DNA of 64,000 nt, taken from Nephromyces sp. MM_2019. Taxonomy: Eukaryota; Apicomplexa; Aconoidasida; Nephromycida. This document shows positions 47,633 through 60,478 of the stretch, piece by piece (the stretch's first letter is position 1; the number at the start of each line of letters is the position of its first letter). The position numbers and the translations under genes are program-made. Below the pieces are notes generated by a model. That model was given only the letters and a program-made list of their open reading frames with translations. It was not told where the DNA came from and ran no database searches. The stretch lies in assembly GCA_015657535.1 (NCBI GenBank), contig JADHZB010001533.1, positions 1-64,000 on the forward strand. Reading direction: 5' to 3'.

Positions 47633-49916
47633 ATGGTGAGATTACATGCAGTTAAATCAAAAAAGTGGCTCAAAGAACTAGCCAGTGCTAATACAGACTA
47701 TTTAGCAGGACAAGGAATACCTCCAAGGGGCTTTATCCACCTTCAATTTATCGATGATATACTTATAATGAATAGCTTTTATAAGTAAATGAATCCACTT
47801 TAAGTATCAGAACTTAACGAAGATACGAGGTATGGAGCATAATAGTGTACATCACATTACTTATAGAAATATATTCATGCACTTACCTAGGCTCAGGTTG
47901 GTAGAAAGATGTCGAGATAGGAATATATGACCATGATACGGGTATATAAGAAGCTTCCATCTCTTATGCAAGCTATACATGAGCATGATACCGGTATAGA
48001 TATAAGAGAGTTCCAGCTTATATGAACGCTACACAGTGTATAGGACAGACCTGTTGCTTCCCCTGTATGCAGGATTTACGCACTAAGCTGGGGTAAGGCA
48101 GACTTAGGTTAAACATCCTGATGCGCACGCACTGATTTCCTATAATGAAGCCAACCATGGCTACCGGAGTCTACTAACAGCAGCTTCCTAATAGAGTTCC
48201 ACATTCATAGGATTCGATACGTCTTTCTGCCTCGAACGTTCTTAGTTTTATACTCAAAACTAGGCGCACGGTCATTCAAGTTCTATAGGAGAGTGCTGCG
48301 CACCTAGGCAGTATGCGGGGTACCTTCGTTGACGTGCGAAATACCGGATAGCTTAATGGCACGCTAGCTCAAAGCTTGAGGAAGATGGCACTTTGATTAG
48401 CGTGCGCAGGTTTATTATCGCCGAAATCACGAGGAATTATGATAGATTTCGTATTTACGGACGTCACAGTATACTATCACTAGGAAAACACAGGAGTTGG
48501 TAGTTAAGCGGTCCTGATCAGGCAATTGAAGAATGCCTTGCCAAGTTCGTGTGTCAGATAGACGGAGATAGTAGCTCTTCTTTCTTTTGCGTACACTTGC
48601 GGATAATTGAACTAACTCCTTCGTGTTTATTGATTTAAAATTAATGCCTAGCAAACAGCTTATGTAGCCCTAGACAACCTTGAGAGCGTATAGCAGCGGT
48701 CAGCCTCATTTTGCAGGTAGGAACATATCTAGTTAACAGCGAGTAGTACGTAATATACAAAATGTAGCTAGATAGTACAAGCATAGCCATTGTCATGAAG
48801 CGTATTCACAGCCACTGTCATGCAAAGTGCAAAAGCAAAGAGGCTGACTTCAAACACAGAGATATAAGCAGAGGAAAATCTTTTCAAGTCACTTTAAAGC
48901 TTTTCATGAAGGAAAAGAATTGGACTCAGAGAAGTTTATTTATAGGCCAAAACGTGCATAAACCAGGGTAATGCAGAAGCCTTCAGGTTATATAGCCACT
49001 GGTATATGAATGTAGGCATATGCTGTTGGCATATAGCATAGACTCAGGGCAGCCCTCCAATTGCACGGTACCACTGACAAACACTAAAATAGTTAGTTTT
49101 TAGCGCAGCACCTAAAGTTTAGCAATGCGAGACATTCAATGTTGCGAACCACTTACCGCTAACCTACAAGAATGTTGACTAGTAGTGCCTCTTTTCCTAT
49201 TTTCTTTCAACTCGGGAATGCAGGCAAACAGATTACACTAAAAGCAGCATAAAGGAAGAAAAAGATTGAAATTAATGACATTGGAGGCGCACAAATATAT
49301 ATGCACTCTAAGAGGCGCACTAATAAGTAAGGAATTTACGTCTCTTCGCTGCTCTAGCTAAGTACAGCAGCAAGCCTTAAGTTTCAAGCATGCGAAGTCC
49401 TCTGGTCCGTTAGAGATAGGCTAGAACTTCAATTGCACATTCCCACTATGCTTTATGCTATAAATCTAGGGCATATGCATGATACAGTTTAAACCCAAAT
49501 CAATGAAGGAATTGAGGTAAACTTGGGGGAACTTAGATTTGTTATGCACACGAAAGCATTGGCGAAATGCAAAGAAATTTGGAGACAGCCACACACACAC
49601 ACATCCCTCTCTTTGGGAATGACTAGCCATTAATTCCAGTCGGCAGATTGCCATTAATGGTTATCAAAATTTCGCATCAACTTCAATCTCCTGATATGCT
49701 GAGTAGCGAAAGTTTAAAAAATATAGTGCAGGAAATGAGGTTTTCAGCTAAGCAGCAGCATTTGAAAAGGATGAAAAAAACGGTCCCGGTGAGCCAGAAA
49801 AGATTTTTTGGCTTGGTTACAATTGCACTAATGACTTACGCATGAAGCAGCATTACATAAAAAAGCTTATAATGACGAAGCAGAATGAGTATGAACTGAA
49901 AGAAAGCGGAAAATAA
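47633..49916 (+). CDS. Tentative four-exon gene for a 142-residue basic protein
   Basis: Exons 47633-47784 (ATG in the context ACCATGG), 48420-48478, 49640-49788 and 49848-49916 (TAA) join in phase to 429 nt. The first exon reads MVRLHAVKSKKWLKELASAN and continues with GQGIPPRGFIHLQFIDD; the last two give SESLKNIVQEMRFSAKQQHL and a Lys-rich tail. A CTAATGAC branch-point-like sequence precedes the last acceptor. The protein is basic (many Lys, Arg, His), compatible with an RNA-binding or ribosome-associated role, but I recognise no family. Individual exons are short enough to be chance; the agreement of phases and the good start context raise the odds. Confidence 0.4.
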
Positions 49917-52171
49917 AGGAGAAGCTTATTTGTCACTCGCTTATGGTTTCTCGAAGGAGCGCGTTCATTATTTATGGTGCAAAGATATTTTATAAAGACA
50001 ATTGAAATTTGAGCCATAAAATTTTTCTGGAGAATTCGGATTTCCGCTTTTAAAAAATCCTAATACCGCCTCACGAGAAATCCCAGTGAAATTTTGAAAA
50101 TACCACTAATAACAAGAGAGAGACTCTGATCAGATAGATTGATCCCAATGAAAGACAATAGATTCGAATTATACAGCCAGAGGAAGACAAAAAACTTCAT
50201 TATAATTACCAGTCCACAGAAGTTTGCAATAATTAATAGAAACCCCCTTTTTCGATGGGGCAAATCCGTAGTGCTTCAATTAGTTAAAATTTACACCAGA
50301 AACCTTCAAATCGCAGATATCCCAAATCTCTTCACTCTTATACGATGAATTTCAGATCGAAGACGCGAAACTTGACGTCTTTGATAAACCGGATAGGCAC
50401 CAACACAAATATATATCTTCAAGTAGCATCTTTGCTAAGCATTGACAATTATGCTCAATGTATCTTCAGGCAGAATTTTAGTTAAAAATCGAGAACTTCG
50501 CTCTCCCAGGATAAATATTATAGTTATTAGAAATTACACACTAAGGATATCAACTAACGACCAAAAAACCTATATGTTATTGATAAATAGAACAAACTAA
50601 AACCATGGAAAGTTGGCACAATAAAATATTGAATTTTTGATTGATAATTTAGCTGTATTCTTCTACCTTAACCTTCAAGATTCTGCAAGAAGGCCACCCG
50701 TGTATTTAAAGCCCAGCTAAACTCATGCTTAGTCTGAATTCCTTCTCGTAATAAAATTTTTCAATTTAACCTCTCATAAATCTTTATAAACTCGGCAATG
50801 CTACGATCTGCTGTTTCTTCTTTTCTTCAGTCTATAAACCCCTTTACTTCCCTTTTAAAATTCCCCCCTTTTTTTGGTTTTTATCTCTCCATTATCCGCA
50901 TCTATCGTCATATTCGTCAGTTTTTGGATCTCTGAAGGAAGGCATCGCCAGATGTTTGCCATTTTTTTTTGCAGCTTGAACCTAAAGGGCAAGAAATACC
51001 CTTAGGAAGTTGAATCCAACTCAAAAATTTCGGAAAGGTACATGCTTCAGAAAGGGAGTGGGTAAGCTAGAATTAGGAACATTGATAAGCAAAAATTGCC
51101 ACAAAAATTAAATTACTTAAAATTTCATTATTTCCAGTTAAAAATAGAAAATCTATTTTTAACAAATTGAATGTAAAAAATATTAAAGGGCGCTATCGTG
51201 GTTCTCAAGCCTAATCCTAACGATATGACGCGATGTACATACACCACTTGAAGACCATTTTTTCAGCTTAAAATTTTGCCAGTTTTATCCTTTTTCATTT
51301 TTCATCTGATCCTGTTCCTATATATAGATAAACACCTCTTTTTTTAGCTTAAAATGCAAAAAAGGTACAAAAAAATTGGGGCAGAAAAAGGAGTAAATAG
51401 CGGTTACGCAAGACGAGATAGAGCATATATTCTAATCAAAGATAAACAGCATGAGCTACAATGTGCAAGGGACAAAAGACAAAATAATGTCCAAAAAGTA
51501 GCGACAGAAGAACGCAGCACAACAAAGCCAAGGCAATTAAGCTGTCCATATGAAACAGCTATACAAGAGTACTTGACTTTAACAGCAGAAAAGATAAAAT
51601 TACCTGAAGAATGTGATATATATGCGTGTATGTAGTATAATCTTGCTTGTGAGCGTATGAAATGAAGTTTACATGCCATGGGCATTTTCAGGCAAGAAAT
51701 TCCTTGAAGAAGCAGTGGCATTCCATCCATGCAGTAGGTCCACGCAAAAATTCTGTTTGGTGAAGGATGCACTATACAAAAACTTTCTTAAAAGCCATTT
51801 GATGTGAAACCCCTGAAAAATAGGCAGCTCTATATGCAACACAGAAGCTATTATACACACACAAAAAAACACATGCGTACTGAAAAATTCAGTGCCTCTA
51901 GGTAATCTCTTACTCCACAACAAAAACATCCTATGCTGCTTACGCAGGTTCTCTAATGAGTAAGTTATTCTTTTTCTCTTCTGTGTGTGTACCACTGAGT
52001 TTTAGCTTTTCATGGCTGCATACTTAAAGTTAACATCAAATTCCTTGGTGCTTAAACCAGCAGAAATTCAGCTTTTTCGAGGCAAATAACAATGAAAACG
52101 CATCAAAAATAAGCTAAAAAAGAGAAAGTTGAAGCGTTTTAATGCACAAAATTTATTTCAAAATAAAGCAA
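49917..52171. other. Intergenic or unresolved stretch
   Basis: The longest + strand frame is 51354-51635 (93 codons, MQKRYKKIGAEKGVNSG..., charged, behind a T-rich acceptor); it could be a small gene or exon. Minus-strand frames at 51404-51772 and 51669-51995 overlap it. A frame of this size is expected by chance in a window this long, so I assign no gene. The 3' flank of the RAP gene occupies the right end. Confidence 0.4.
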
Positions 52172-55100
52172 TCACGCAAAGTTGACAAACCAAGGAGCGA
52201 CTTCCCAATAAGGTATCGTAGCCACCTTCCAGCCAAGCTTTTCTAATAGCCTGTAAAGCGTAAACCAATAACTTAGCAGAGTAAAGACAAGACAGTAACT
52301 CAAGCAGGAGTCCTTAAAGCTCAACGTGAATAGGAGAGAAAGAGCCAGAAAAAACAATGTTTTTCCTGCAAAAACATTTTTTTTGTCAGGAAAAAAGAAG
52401 AATACGCAAAAAGAAAAATAGAGCATTTCTGCACCAAAAAAATATTAATTTGTAATGTATCCACAAGAGAGTGCTTAACGATTCAAATGAATATCAGCTA
52501 GTCGAATAGATGGAACAAAATACTCCTTTTGGGAGGTTTCCCTGTAACTCTTCAATATCAGAGGATTTGAAGTGGAATGGATCCTTTTTATGGGGTATTC
52601 AGAGCATAAAACTATTGAAGAGCATCAAAAAAAAATTTAGAATATTTCGATTTGTGTGCGCGTCTTCTTCATAGAAATGAGGAGGAAACACCAAAAACAT
52701 AGAGACGTGCTGGCCACATATCTCTCTAAATAAGTTAGAATATCTTGATGTGTGTGTGTGGGTAAAAAAGGCTGCCCTGAAGCTGTCACTCACAGAATTT
52801 TACCTTCGCTTAAATCTTGCAGCGGTTGTGTGCCGAGGAGGAAATTTCTGGAAGCACTTTTGATAGTAGTGAAATGGCCCATCAACTTCTATCGCAAATT
52901 TCACTCTCAGATCGTCGGTAGCAACTTTTTCCCCTTCAATTTCATTAGAGAAAACCACTACATCCAGCAAAAGACCTTCATCTATCAAGTGCTCGGTGCT
53001 ACAACGTAGCTTCAAATCCTAAGACACCAAAATCGGGTTTTTGTGGGGGTATTATGATAATGAACCAGTCAAGACTGTGAAACGCTTAGATTTAGTGATC
53101 TGCTTCAGGAGATGAATATATTACTAATCTAAATTTTATCTCATTTGTTGAAGCAATTAGAGGGAGTTATGGGCGAAAATACTGCATTCAGAGCATGGTT
53201 TCTCCAAATTTTAGAGGGCGGTGTGCGAGAAAAGGAATAGTATTTAGCTGCACAGAAAAAGTCACGGATCTCGAAGCAGAATCTCAATACCTTAAATCGA
53301 TAGAAGAAGGAAGCTATATTGCATTCTAGTGTGAGAGTTCTTAAGGTGTGCGCACACACACGTCAGTATTAGTAATGTGTTATTATGGTGTGTTTTTTTT
53401 GCGCAAATTACTACATAAATAAGGCGTGTGCAAGCTGCTTCCACCTGGAGTGCATTTGTGAGGCAGCTGTGTTTGTGGGACCACACATGATATAAGCAGC
53501 CCGTGAGAGAAGATGATACCTATGCACGTGGGTAGACTTTCTCGACTATAAGTATATGCATACAATCAGCATACACTTCATTCAATTCTACTCAACGAAA
53601 ATGCGCATTATTACTGTGTAGTAGCAGGAAGCTTTCATGCAAACCACAGCAAAGAATAGCTATCAGCTGGAAAGACTGGATTCATTGCTAGAACACACAA
53701 AGGCTCAAGGCGTATTTTTCAAGAGCTAAAAGCANNNNNNNNNNNNNNNNNNNNNNNNNNNNNNNNNNNNNNNNNNNNNNNNNNNNNNNNNNNNNNNNNN
53801 NNNNNNNNNNNNNNNNNNNNNNNNNNNNNNNNNNNNNNNNNNNNNNNNNNNNNNNNNNNNNNNNNNNNNNNNNNNNNNNNNNNNNNNNNNAAGGAAGCCA
53901 TAAACCAGCCGCATCGTTTCATTAAGTGCTAAAAGCACGAAGAACACACACACAAGGAAGCTTTTAAGATTAGCTTACATTGAGAAGGATTTCTGCAACT
54001 TCTCTGTGGAGACTAGAGGAAGGAAAGCCCCAAACTATCGTACTATCCAGAAAGATTTTCTAAAGTAATCGTAGTATAATATAGCGGATTTTGAGTGCAG
54101 ATTTCGATAGTTTAAACAAAAAGTGAAAAGAGTAGATTGAGTAGTGGTGAAGCAAAAGTAATAAAATACCCCTGTGTGCATGATTAGTTAAATATAGTGC
54201 AACAAAAAATATAAAAAATTTGGCAGATATAAATATATAAAGCCTAGGAAGAAGCAGGAGGTGAATGCGCAAAAGCGTTTAATATAGTGCATAAAAACGA
54301 GCAGAAAACCGAGAAAAACTTGTAAAGTATAAAGGAGGAAAATATGTTAACACACAGACGCACACATTAAACGGGAGGCAGTAGAGAAAACTGAGGAAAG
54401 AGAAAAATTTGAAGAGAGAAGGATGTGTAAATGTCATGAAAAATCGGGGGGTTAAAAGAACTCTTAAAAAACAGAAAGTAGTGAAATTGCACAAACAGGA
54501 GAAAATAGCAGGCAGGCTAATTAGCACAGAAACAGCAGGGAAAAAATCGTCAAAGAGAATGAAGTTTGGTGAAAGCTGTGAATCTGGAGGTGCCAATGGA
54601 TATGAGCCGAAAGAATGTGATGAATTACAGAAAAAATAAGGAAAACAGTTGAGAAACAGAAAAAAATGGGTTTAAAGCCTGAAGATGAAGAAGAAAAATG
54701 CGATGAAATCATCAAAAAAAAAGCTACACCTTCAGCCTCAAGAAAAAACCATCCATGGAGGAGGGTAAGAGTTTAAAATCTTCTGAAGATTCGATTTTAA
54801 ATCCCAAATAAGTTTGATAAAGTTTTGATAAGGTAATCTCTACACTTTGAGGAAGTTGGGACTTGCCGTAGAGCTGAAAAAAAAGTGTGTGTGTGCGTAG
54901 AAAAATTATGCGTTGAAGAGTTGGAGGGCGGAAGAAGGGGACAGGTGAAGTTTGGTGGAGGAAGAGATCCAGGTAGAGTTGAGGAAGTGGGAGAGGCAGG
55001 GATAAAACTACAGCAGGGGAAAGGGGGGAGTACAAAAGTATACCAACGGTGGAAGGAAGGGGATGCTTTAAAAGTATACCAAGGGTGGAAAGGGGGGGGT

Positions 55101-58100
55101 TAAAAACACACAAAAACTGGAGGGCAAAACTGAAAATCAACAAACCAAAGAATATGAGGCAGGGCGGAGAAACTGAAGAGAGCATACTTTTGCTGAGACA
55201 GAGGGACTTTGAAAAAACAGCACAAAACACCACAAAATGCATATAAAGTGAAGAAGGAAGAGAGTATGCGTGTGTGTTAATTATAAGCAGGGGAATCTAC
55301 GCAATTCTCTTTGTTCAGGGTGTTTGGTAGTTCAAAAAGCCTTCATGCCCTTAAACAGCCTCTAGGAGCTTCAAGCTGAAAACAGGACTCAACCCATTAG
55401 CATAGGAGCTAGTGATTCGCACACACACAGCATGCTACAATAGCAGAATCACGTAGTTCTTGAGCGAGTGGGCTTTTGCAAGGTGTGTGTGGCCAGCATA
55501 AAAGCTTTAAAGCCTTCAATATGAAGCCTATTATATCAGCTTACTTTGTAGGGCTCATTGACTGCAGCGGAAGGCTTATTCAAACTCAATTCTCCCTCCC
55601 AGTCTAACTGAAACACCTTCAACAGAAGATCTCTTGGATAATATTTCAGCACACAAAAAGCTCTGAAGAAATAGAGAGAATGGAGGCATTCATGATAATA
55701 GCGCTTGCTCAGTGTAGAAGGAAGCAAGAAGAAAACGGGAAACACACACACTAGAAGATCTTGAGAATCGGCAGACTAATGCTGTATAGAGGGAAAGAAA
55801 GCTTGCTTGCAGGCATAAACAAATGATCAAGTTACAAAAGCTTAGAGAGGGGTGAAAGTAGCAAACATCAAAGGCATCAACCCCAGCTTAACAAACTGAA
55901 GATAAGTAGCACAAAACACACCATCTCGAGAGTGTGTGTGCATGTGTGTGAGAGTGTGCGATTAAACTCGTCCGGGTTAGTGGTTTATGCTTGAGTTGCT
56001 CGCGGTTGTGCATTTTCTTAAAAAATTAAAAGCAAAAAAGGAGAATATTTCTAGCTTAACCTGACTGCTGTCGCCAATTCATCTAATGTGAATTCTTCAG
56101 TATGATCTAATAGATAGTTAGAGATTGAAACGAGTAATAAAGTGCTAGAATATCCGCTAATCTGCATGGATCTGACCTGAAGAAAACACATATTATCCCC
56201 CAAGGATCAATGAGGAGGAAGACAAAAAAAATTTGTGAAAAAATCTACAAAAAAGGCGAGAAAAAACGGTTTTTGCAGGAAAATGGATAAAACGCATTCA
56301 CATGGAAAATCAAACCTCATGAGAAGGAGATAAAAGTTTAAATCCCCACAAGATATTCATAAAAAATGCTTTTTAATAAGTTAAATTAGAGATTTGTGCA
56401 AGATTCTCGAAAAAGGGAAAACAATTTCAAAGTGTTTGCACTAAAAAAAAGATATATAACTGAAGATGGAAGATTAAAATTAATGATGTAATCTACCTAG
56501 AATTAACTCCATTAAAATAATAGCCTCGAAATTTAAGAGATTAAAAAAAAGGCAGAGATTATAAAAAGGAATAATTTGAGGTGTATACGAAATAAAGAGA
56601 AGGAGGAAGAGATAATATTCTGAAAAAAAAGTTTTCTGGCATTTTTTGGGTATTTTTTCGGGTTTTCTCGGAAATTCGCATATTTCCTGCTTCTTTGCCA
56701 TCTCCTGCTTCATATTCTCTTTAAAAACCCAAAATTTATCCTTTTTTCAGACAAAATGCAGACAAAAAAGGCCCAAATTCATCCTTTACCGCTCTAAATC
56801 CCTTTTAAACTTCTTACCAAACTGAGTATCTGAAATTTCGTATTAAGCAAAACATCAATCTCAGGTAAGAGCGAATTGTAAACATTTTCGAATATCGGAT
56901 TTTTCTCATCATCGTACTCCAGCTCGGCCAGTGCCCTAACTAGGCACACACGTTGATAAACACTTAATTTATCCACTCTGAAGAAGAAAAGAGGAGGGAG
57001 GATTTTACGAGGAAAAGGGAGAATTTTACAACGGAATTCAGGGTAATATTCCACACCTTTGCGTGCGAAATTTTTCAGGAAAATGCAAGAAACGTAGACT
57101 TGACGCTTAAGCAAGAAAAAGAAGATAAAAACGGTAATTATCACACACACAGCACAACCAGATATAAACGGCGCAACACACACATAACAGATAATCTCAC
57201 GCAAAAAACTCTCAAAAAAACAGGTAAAGAATGCGTCCTCCCTAAGGAGCTAAAATCTTCAGCATTAAGCTGATTAAACACACAAGAACTTACTCATTAA
57301 TCAGCTTATTAACGGCAAGACTAAGGAGGGGCGGGTCGATGTAATCCGCTGCTGAGAAAGCGTAGAGCATCCTCACCAATTCCGCAGCACACACAGAGTC
57401 TGCTGTGATAGCCTTGCGAATTATTCCCCCAGCTTTCGCCATCAAAGACTCCGATTTTATCCCCAAAGAAACTGGAATCAGGCAAGAATGCAAGAAATTT
57501 GAAGAAAAGAGCGCCGGTAGCAAACACACTTAATTACATCAAAATTTAACGTTGAAAAAGCAGCAAGGTGGAAGTTTATAAATGGGGAAGAACGGATTTC
57601 ATTATCAAACAAGAAAAGAAGCAAGAAAAGTGAATTTAAAGAAAAATGTGTTAGCTCTAAAGTGCATCAATTTTTGATGACTTTTCTTCTATTAAGAAGA
57701 GGCTAACTTTTCGTCTTTTTGCTTCTTCTTTTGCTTTGTTTTATTCCGGTTTTTCGAAACTCTGAAAAACTTGCTTTTCTACCCAATAATAACACATTGA
57801 TCAAGCAATGCAGAAGCTAGCCAGACACAACACACTCTTTGCAACGAATGCACACACCAAAACCGAAGCAGCACGCTCTCAGCTGATGAATACACCAACC
57901 AAACACAACACACACACCACACATAAAAAACAAACCCTAAAAAAATCCCCAAAGCACCTAAACACAAAGCACGCACAACAAACCCTCAACTAATCCACAA
58001 ACCACCTCCCCAAAACATTCACACACTAACCCATCGAATAAACGTAGCGAATCGCCTGAGAGCCGCTCAAATGAGGGAAACTCATTCTATACAGCCTATA

Positions 58101-58847
58101 CAAGGCCTTTCTCCAGGCTAGATTAATGGGTATCTTCAGAGAGCCTAGAGCTTCAACGATTAGAGTTGCAGTCTCCGGACCAACGAGAAGAGGGATGGAA
58201 AAGTCTTGAGTTTCCAAATCAAGTCGTTTGCTTATAGGAAGATTCTTGAGATAACCTCTAATCAACTTCAGCTTGTTAGATATCTTCTTCAAGTCATCTT
58301 CAGCCTTTTCTTCCGCCTTTTTTTCAATGAAGAAAGGGTTTGGACGAAACGGAAAAACCAGGGGCTTTCCCCTTTTCCCCTTCATTTTTAAGCCCTCGAT
58401 CTTTTCTGAAACATTTTCTAAAAGTGCAATCGCCTTCTCCCTCCTCTCATCCGTGAGAGCAGACTGTAAACCTCCATACTCGTGGCTTTCAAGTTGAGAA
58501 TCGGGTGGAAAAGCAAGCAGTAAAGAGTTTTTACGTAGGATTTGAGGAGGGAATGAAGGAAGAGTTGAAATATTTTCACTCTGGGGTAAGCAAGAAGAGG
58601 GAGGTAGAAAGGTCACTGCTCTGCGGGGGAAAGAGAAAGAGAGGGAGTATGTGCAGTAGGAGGTATATTCAGTGGGGAAGATGGAAGCCGATGAGAAGAT
58701 GGTGGAAAGCCCAAGAAAAAAAGTAATGAGAAAGAAATCTACAGCTGCAGTGGGGATAGCAGAGGGCGTAGAGGGTGGCGAAAGATGCATTTTCGAGGAA
58801 ATTTCGGCATTTAGGATTTCATAAGGCAGAAAATCCGGAAAATTCAC
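52172..58847 (-). CDS. RAP-domain protein with helical (HPR-like) repeats, organellar RNA metabolism
   Basis: Exons in transcript order: 58031-58847, 57294-57471, 56818-56977, 56061-56176, 55545-55662, 54730-54873, 53979-54059, (missing piece), 53183-53247, 52804-53018, 52172-52250. The C-terminus is a clear RAP domain: LLLDVVVFSNEIE, KFAIEVDGPFHYY, HTTAARFKRRLLEKLGWKVA and IPYWEV. SSSLHREVAEILLN upstream is the usual lead-in to that domain. The middle holds helical repeats (ELVRMLYAFSAADYIDPPLL, YQRVCLVRALAELEYDDEK) like the heptatricopeptide repeats of apicomplexan RAP proteins. These act in mitochondria or apicoplasts on rRNA and mRNA. The first exon has a hydrophobic, Ser/Pro-rich N-terminus that could be a targeting sequence, although the true start may be a later Met (58790). 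All phases agree except between 53979 and 53247, where an exon of length 3n+1 must be missing; an N gap lies exactly there. Length is at least 650 residues. Confidence 0.85.
53735..53890. other. Assembly gap of 156 N
   Basis: An unsequenced stretch inside an intron or exon of the RAP gene. GCTAAAAGCA occurs on both sides (53725-53734 and 53928-53937), and AAGGAAGC occurs at 53891 and again at 53954, so a collapsed local tandem repeat probably caused the gap. Confidence 0.95.
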
Positions 58848-59359
58848 TTTGATTTTAGCAGTTTGGAGGAAAAACGTGAGAAATTTTGCTTAAAAGAGAG
58901 AAAGTGTAGGTTAGACGCAGCTGAAAAAGGGATTCCAAAGGGAATTGGGCGGAATTTTTGTTAAAAATCTCTAGTGAATTCAATATGTTTGGAGTAGCTA
59001 CACTCTCTGCCACTTCCCACATTATTTTAGTCAAAGAAGAGGCTAAAAGTCCCCTTTAAAGTGGGTGTGTGAGGCTGACAGGAGGGGAACCACGAGACAT
59101 TTTTGAAGATTTACAGGAATCTCCATCCTGTTTCGGAGGAACTCTAGGGAACATTCATCGTCTTGCACAATAGCAGCCCAGAAGCATAAACTTCTGGCTT
59201 CAGCGTAGGGTGTTAGTGGCTCACTTATTCATCTTTGAGGAAAAATCATCATAAAAATATTCACTTCCTGCCAGCTACATGCGACAGGTAGGGCTTTGTG
59301 ATGTTGGTAAAATACAAAAGAAAAAGCATAGGTAGCAGCAGGTAAGGCCGCAGGATTTC

Positions 59360-59567
59360 AACAGAGAAAGTGGGAGAAGAAGAGGGAGAAGCAGCGGAAG
59401 AAGCAGAAGAATTAGGAAAAGTGAAAGAAGCAGTTGAAGAAGAAGAAGCAGGCGAAGAAACCGGCCAAGAAATAGGCCAAGAAGCACATAAAACAGCAGA
59501 AAAGGGGGTAGAAGTTAAAATTCGGGATGAAACTGCCCAACGTATCAAGAGATTGGAGAAACAGTAG
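59360..59567 (+). CDS. Possible exon, Glu/Ala-rich low-complexity segment
   Basis: The + strand frame reads GEEEGEAAEEAEELGKVKEA and continues GQEIGQEAHKTAEKG to KIRDETAQRIKRLEKQ before a stop. Strong Glu/Ala/Lys content suggests a charged helix. The opposite strand gives a Ser/Ala-rich frame that is the usual mirror of such repeats. It could belong to the same gene as the exon at 60305-60478, but the donor is unclear (GGG|GTAGAA and GAA|GTTAAA both keep phase). Confidence 0.3.
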
Positions 59568-60078
59568 CAGGAGATGAGAAAGTAGCAAAAGATGAGCTAG
59601 TCCTGCACGCTTCAAGTAGCAATTGGAAACATCAAATTTTCAAGTTTTCTTGCTGTTTCCCAACCCGACTTTTCTGTTAAGAAAGCAACGCGAAGCAGAT
59701 GCTACCGAGAATCTCTCTCCTTTTCAGATGAGTATTTTCATGGAACCATATAGCTGGAATATATGTGTGTGTCGCTTGTTGCAATGCCTTTATAGAAATA
59801 ATCACTCGGGCAGTGTGTGCATTGCATTGATGTGAGCTTCTCTGGTGATATTTACACCCATTGAGGTGTAGGAGCTTCCTGCAAGAGGTGTAAGCGTGAT
59901 TAATGCAGGTAATAGATGTCATATATAGAGCATCTATACTCCTTGTTTGTTGCTTCTTTTGATGTTATCTTCAAACGGTTCTCATCAATATTTAGAGAGA
60001 AGATATATATATTGATTGTACTTTTTTATTCTAATCTAAGAAGTATTCACCCTCAATCTGCTTCTTCACATAAAGCTG

Positions 60079-60233
60079 GTGTGCGTGTATGTGTGTGTAT
60101 GTATGTGTGTGTGTATGCGCGTGTGTGTGTGTGTATGTATGTGTATGTGTGTGTATGTATGTATGTATGCATGTGTATGTATGTGTGTATGTGTGTGTGT
60201 GCGTGTGTGTATGCGCGTGTGTGTGCTCGCCTA
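60079..60233. repeat. TG/TATG microsatellite
   Basis: About 150 bases of nearly pure TG, TATG and CG-interrupted repeats on the + strand, ending about 70 bases before the acceptor at 60304. Long reading frames on both strands here are repeat artefacts. Confidence 0.95.
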
Positions 60234-60304
60234 CCTATACTACTAGTTCGCTGCAAATTGCTCTCCTTAAGCTTAATGGTTGTTAATCTGCTTTCTTTTC
60301 AAAG

Positions 60305-60478
60305 CGTATCAAAGCTCCAAAAGAGCGCAAGAAGAACTTAGCCTTTAAAAATCATAAAAACAAACTCTCTGAGATTCCTAAGTTTTGCTTCTTTTTGACT
60401 TTGGGGGTACCAACAAAGAAGGATGAAACAGTACCATCGAAGCTGCTGGGAGTGCAGATTGTATATTTTTCCGCTTAA
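60305..60478 (+). CDS. Probable last exon of a + strand gene, basic protein
   Basis: After a good acceptor (CTTTCTTTTCAAAG) the frame runs 57 codons to a TAA: RIKAPKERKKNLAFKNHKNK, then KLSEIPKFCFFLTLGVPTKK and SKLLGVQIVYFSA. The first part is very basic, like ribosomal or nucleolar proteins; the end is hydrophobic. I do not recognise it. The upstream exons are unresolved (see 59360-59567). The preceding TG-rich intron resembles those of the left-arm gene. Confidence 0.4.
   Translation, partial: RIKAPKERKKNLAFKNHKNKLSEIPKFCFFLTLGVPTKKDETVPSKLLGVQIVYFSA

Noticed and set aside
51354..51635. 93-codon + frame MQKRYKKIGAEKG...
   Set aside because: Composition is protein-like, but many frames of this size are expected by chance and two minus frames overlap it. 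Kept only as a note in the intergenic entry.
54409..54639. Lys-rich 76-codon + frame
   Set aside because: It lies in an intron of the RAP gene on the opposite strand; purine-rich A+T DNA commonly gives such frames and no splice context supports it.
52740..55960. Idea that TG runs always follow the transcribed strand
   Set aside because: TG runs on the + strand occur inside the minus-strand RAP gene at about 52750, 54885 and 55931, so the polarity is only a tendency.
59261..59548. 95-codon Ser/Ala-rich minus-strand frame
   Set aside because: It is the mirror of the Glu/Ala-rich + strand repeat; GAA/GCA repeats give Ser/Leu/Phe-rich open antisense frames.
60053..60341. Long Cys/Val-rich and His/Thr-rich frames
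   Set aside because: Both are translations of the TG/TATG microsatellite.
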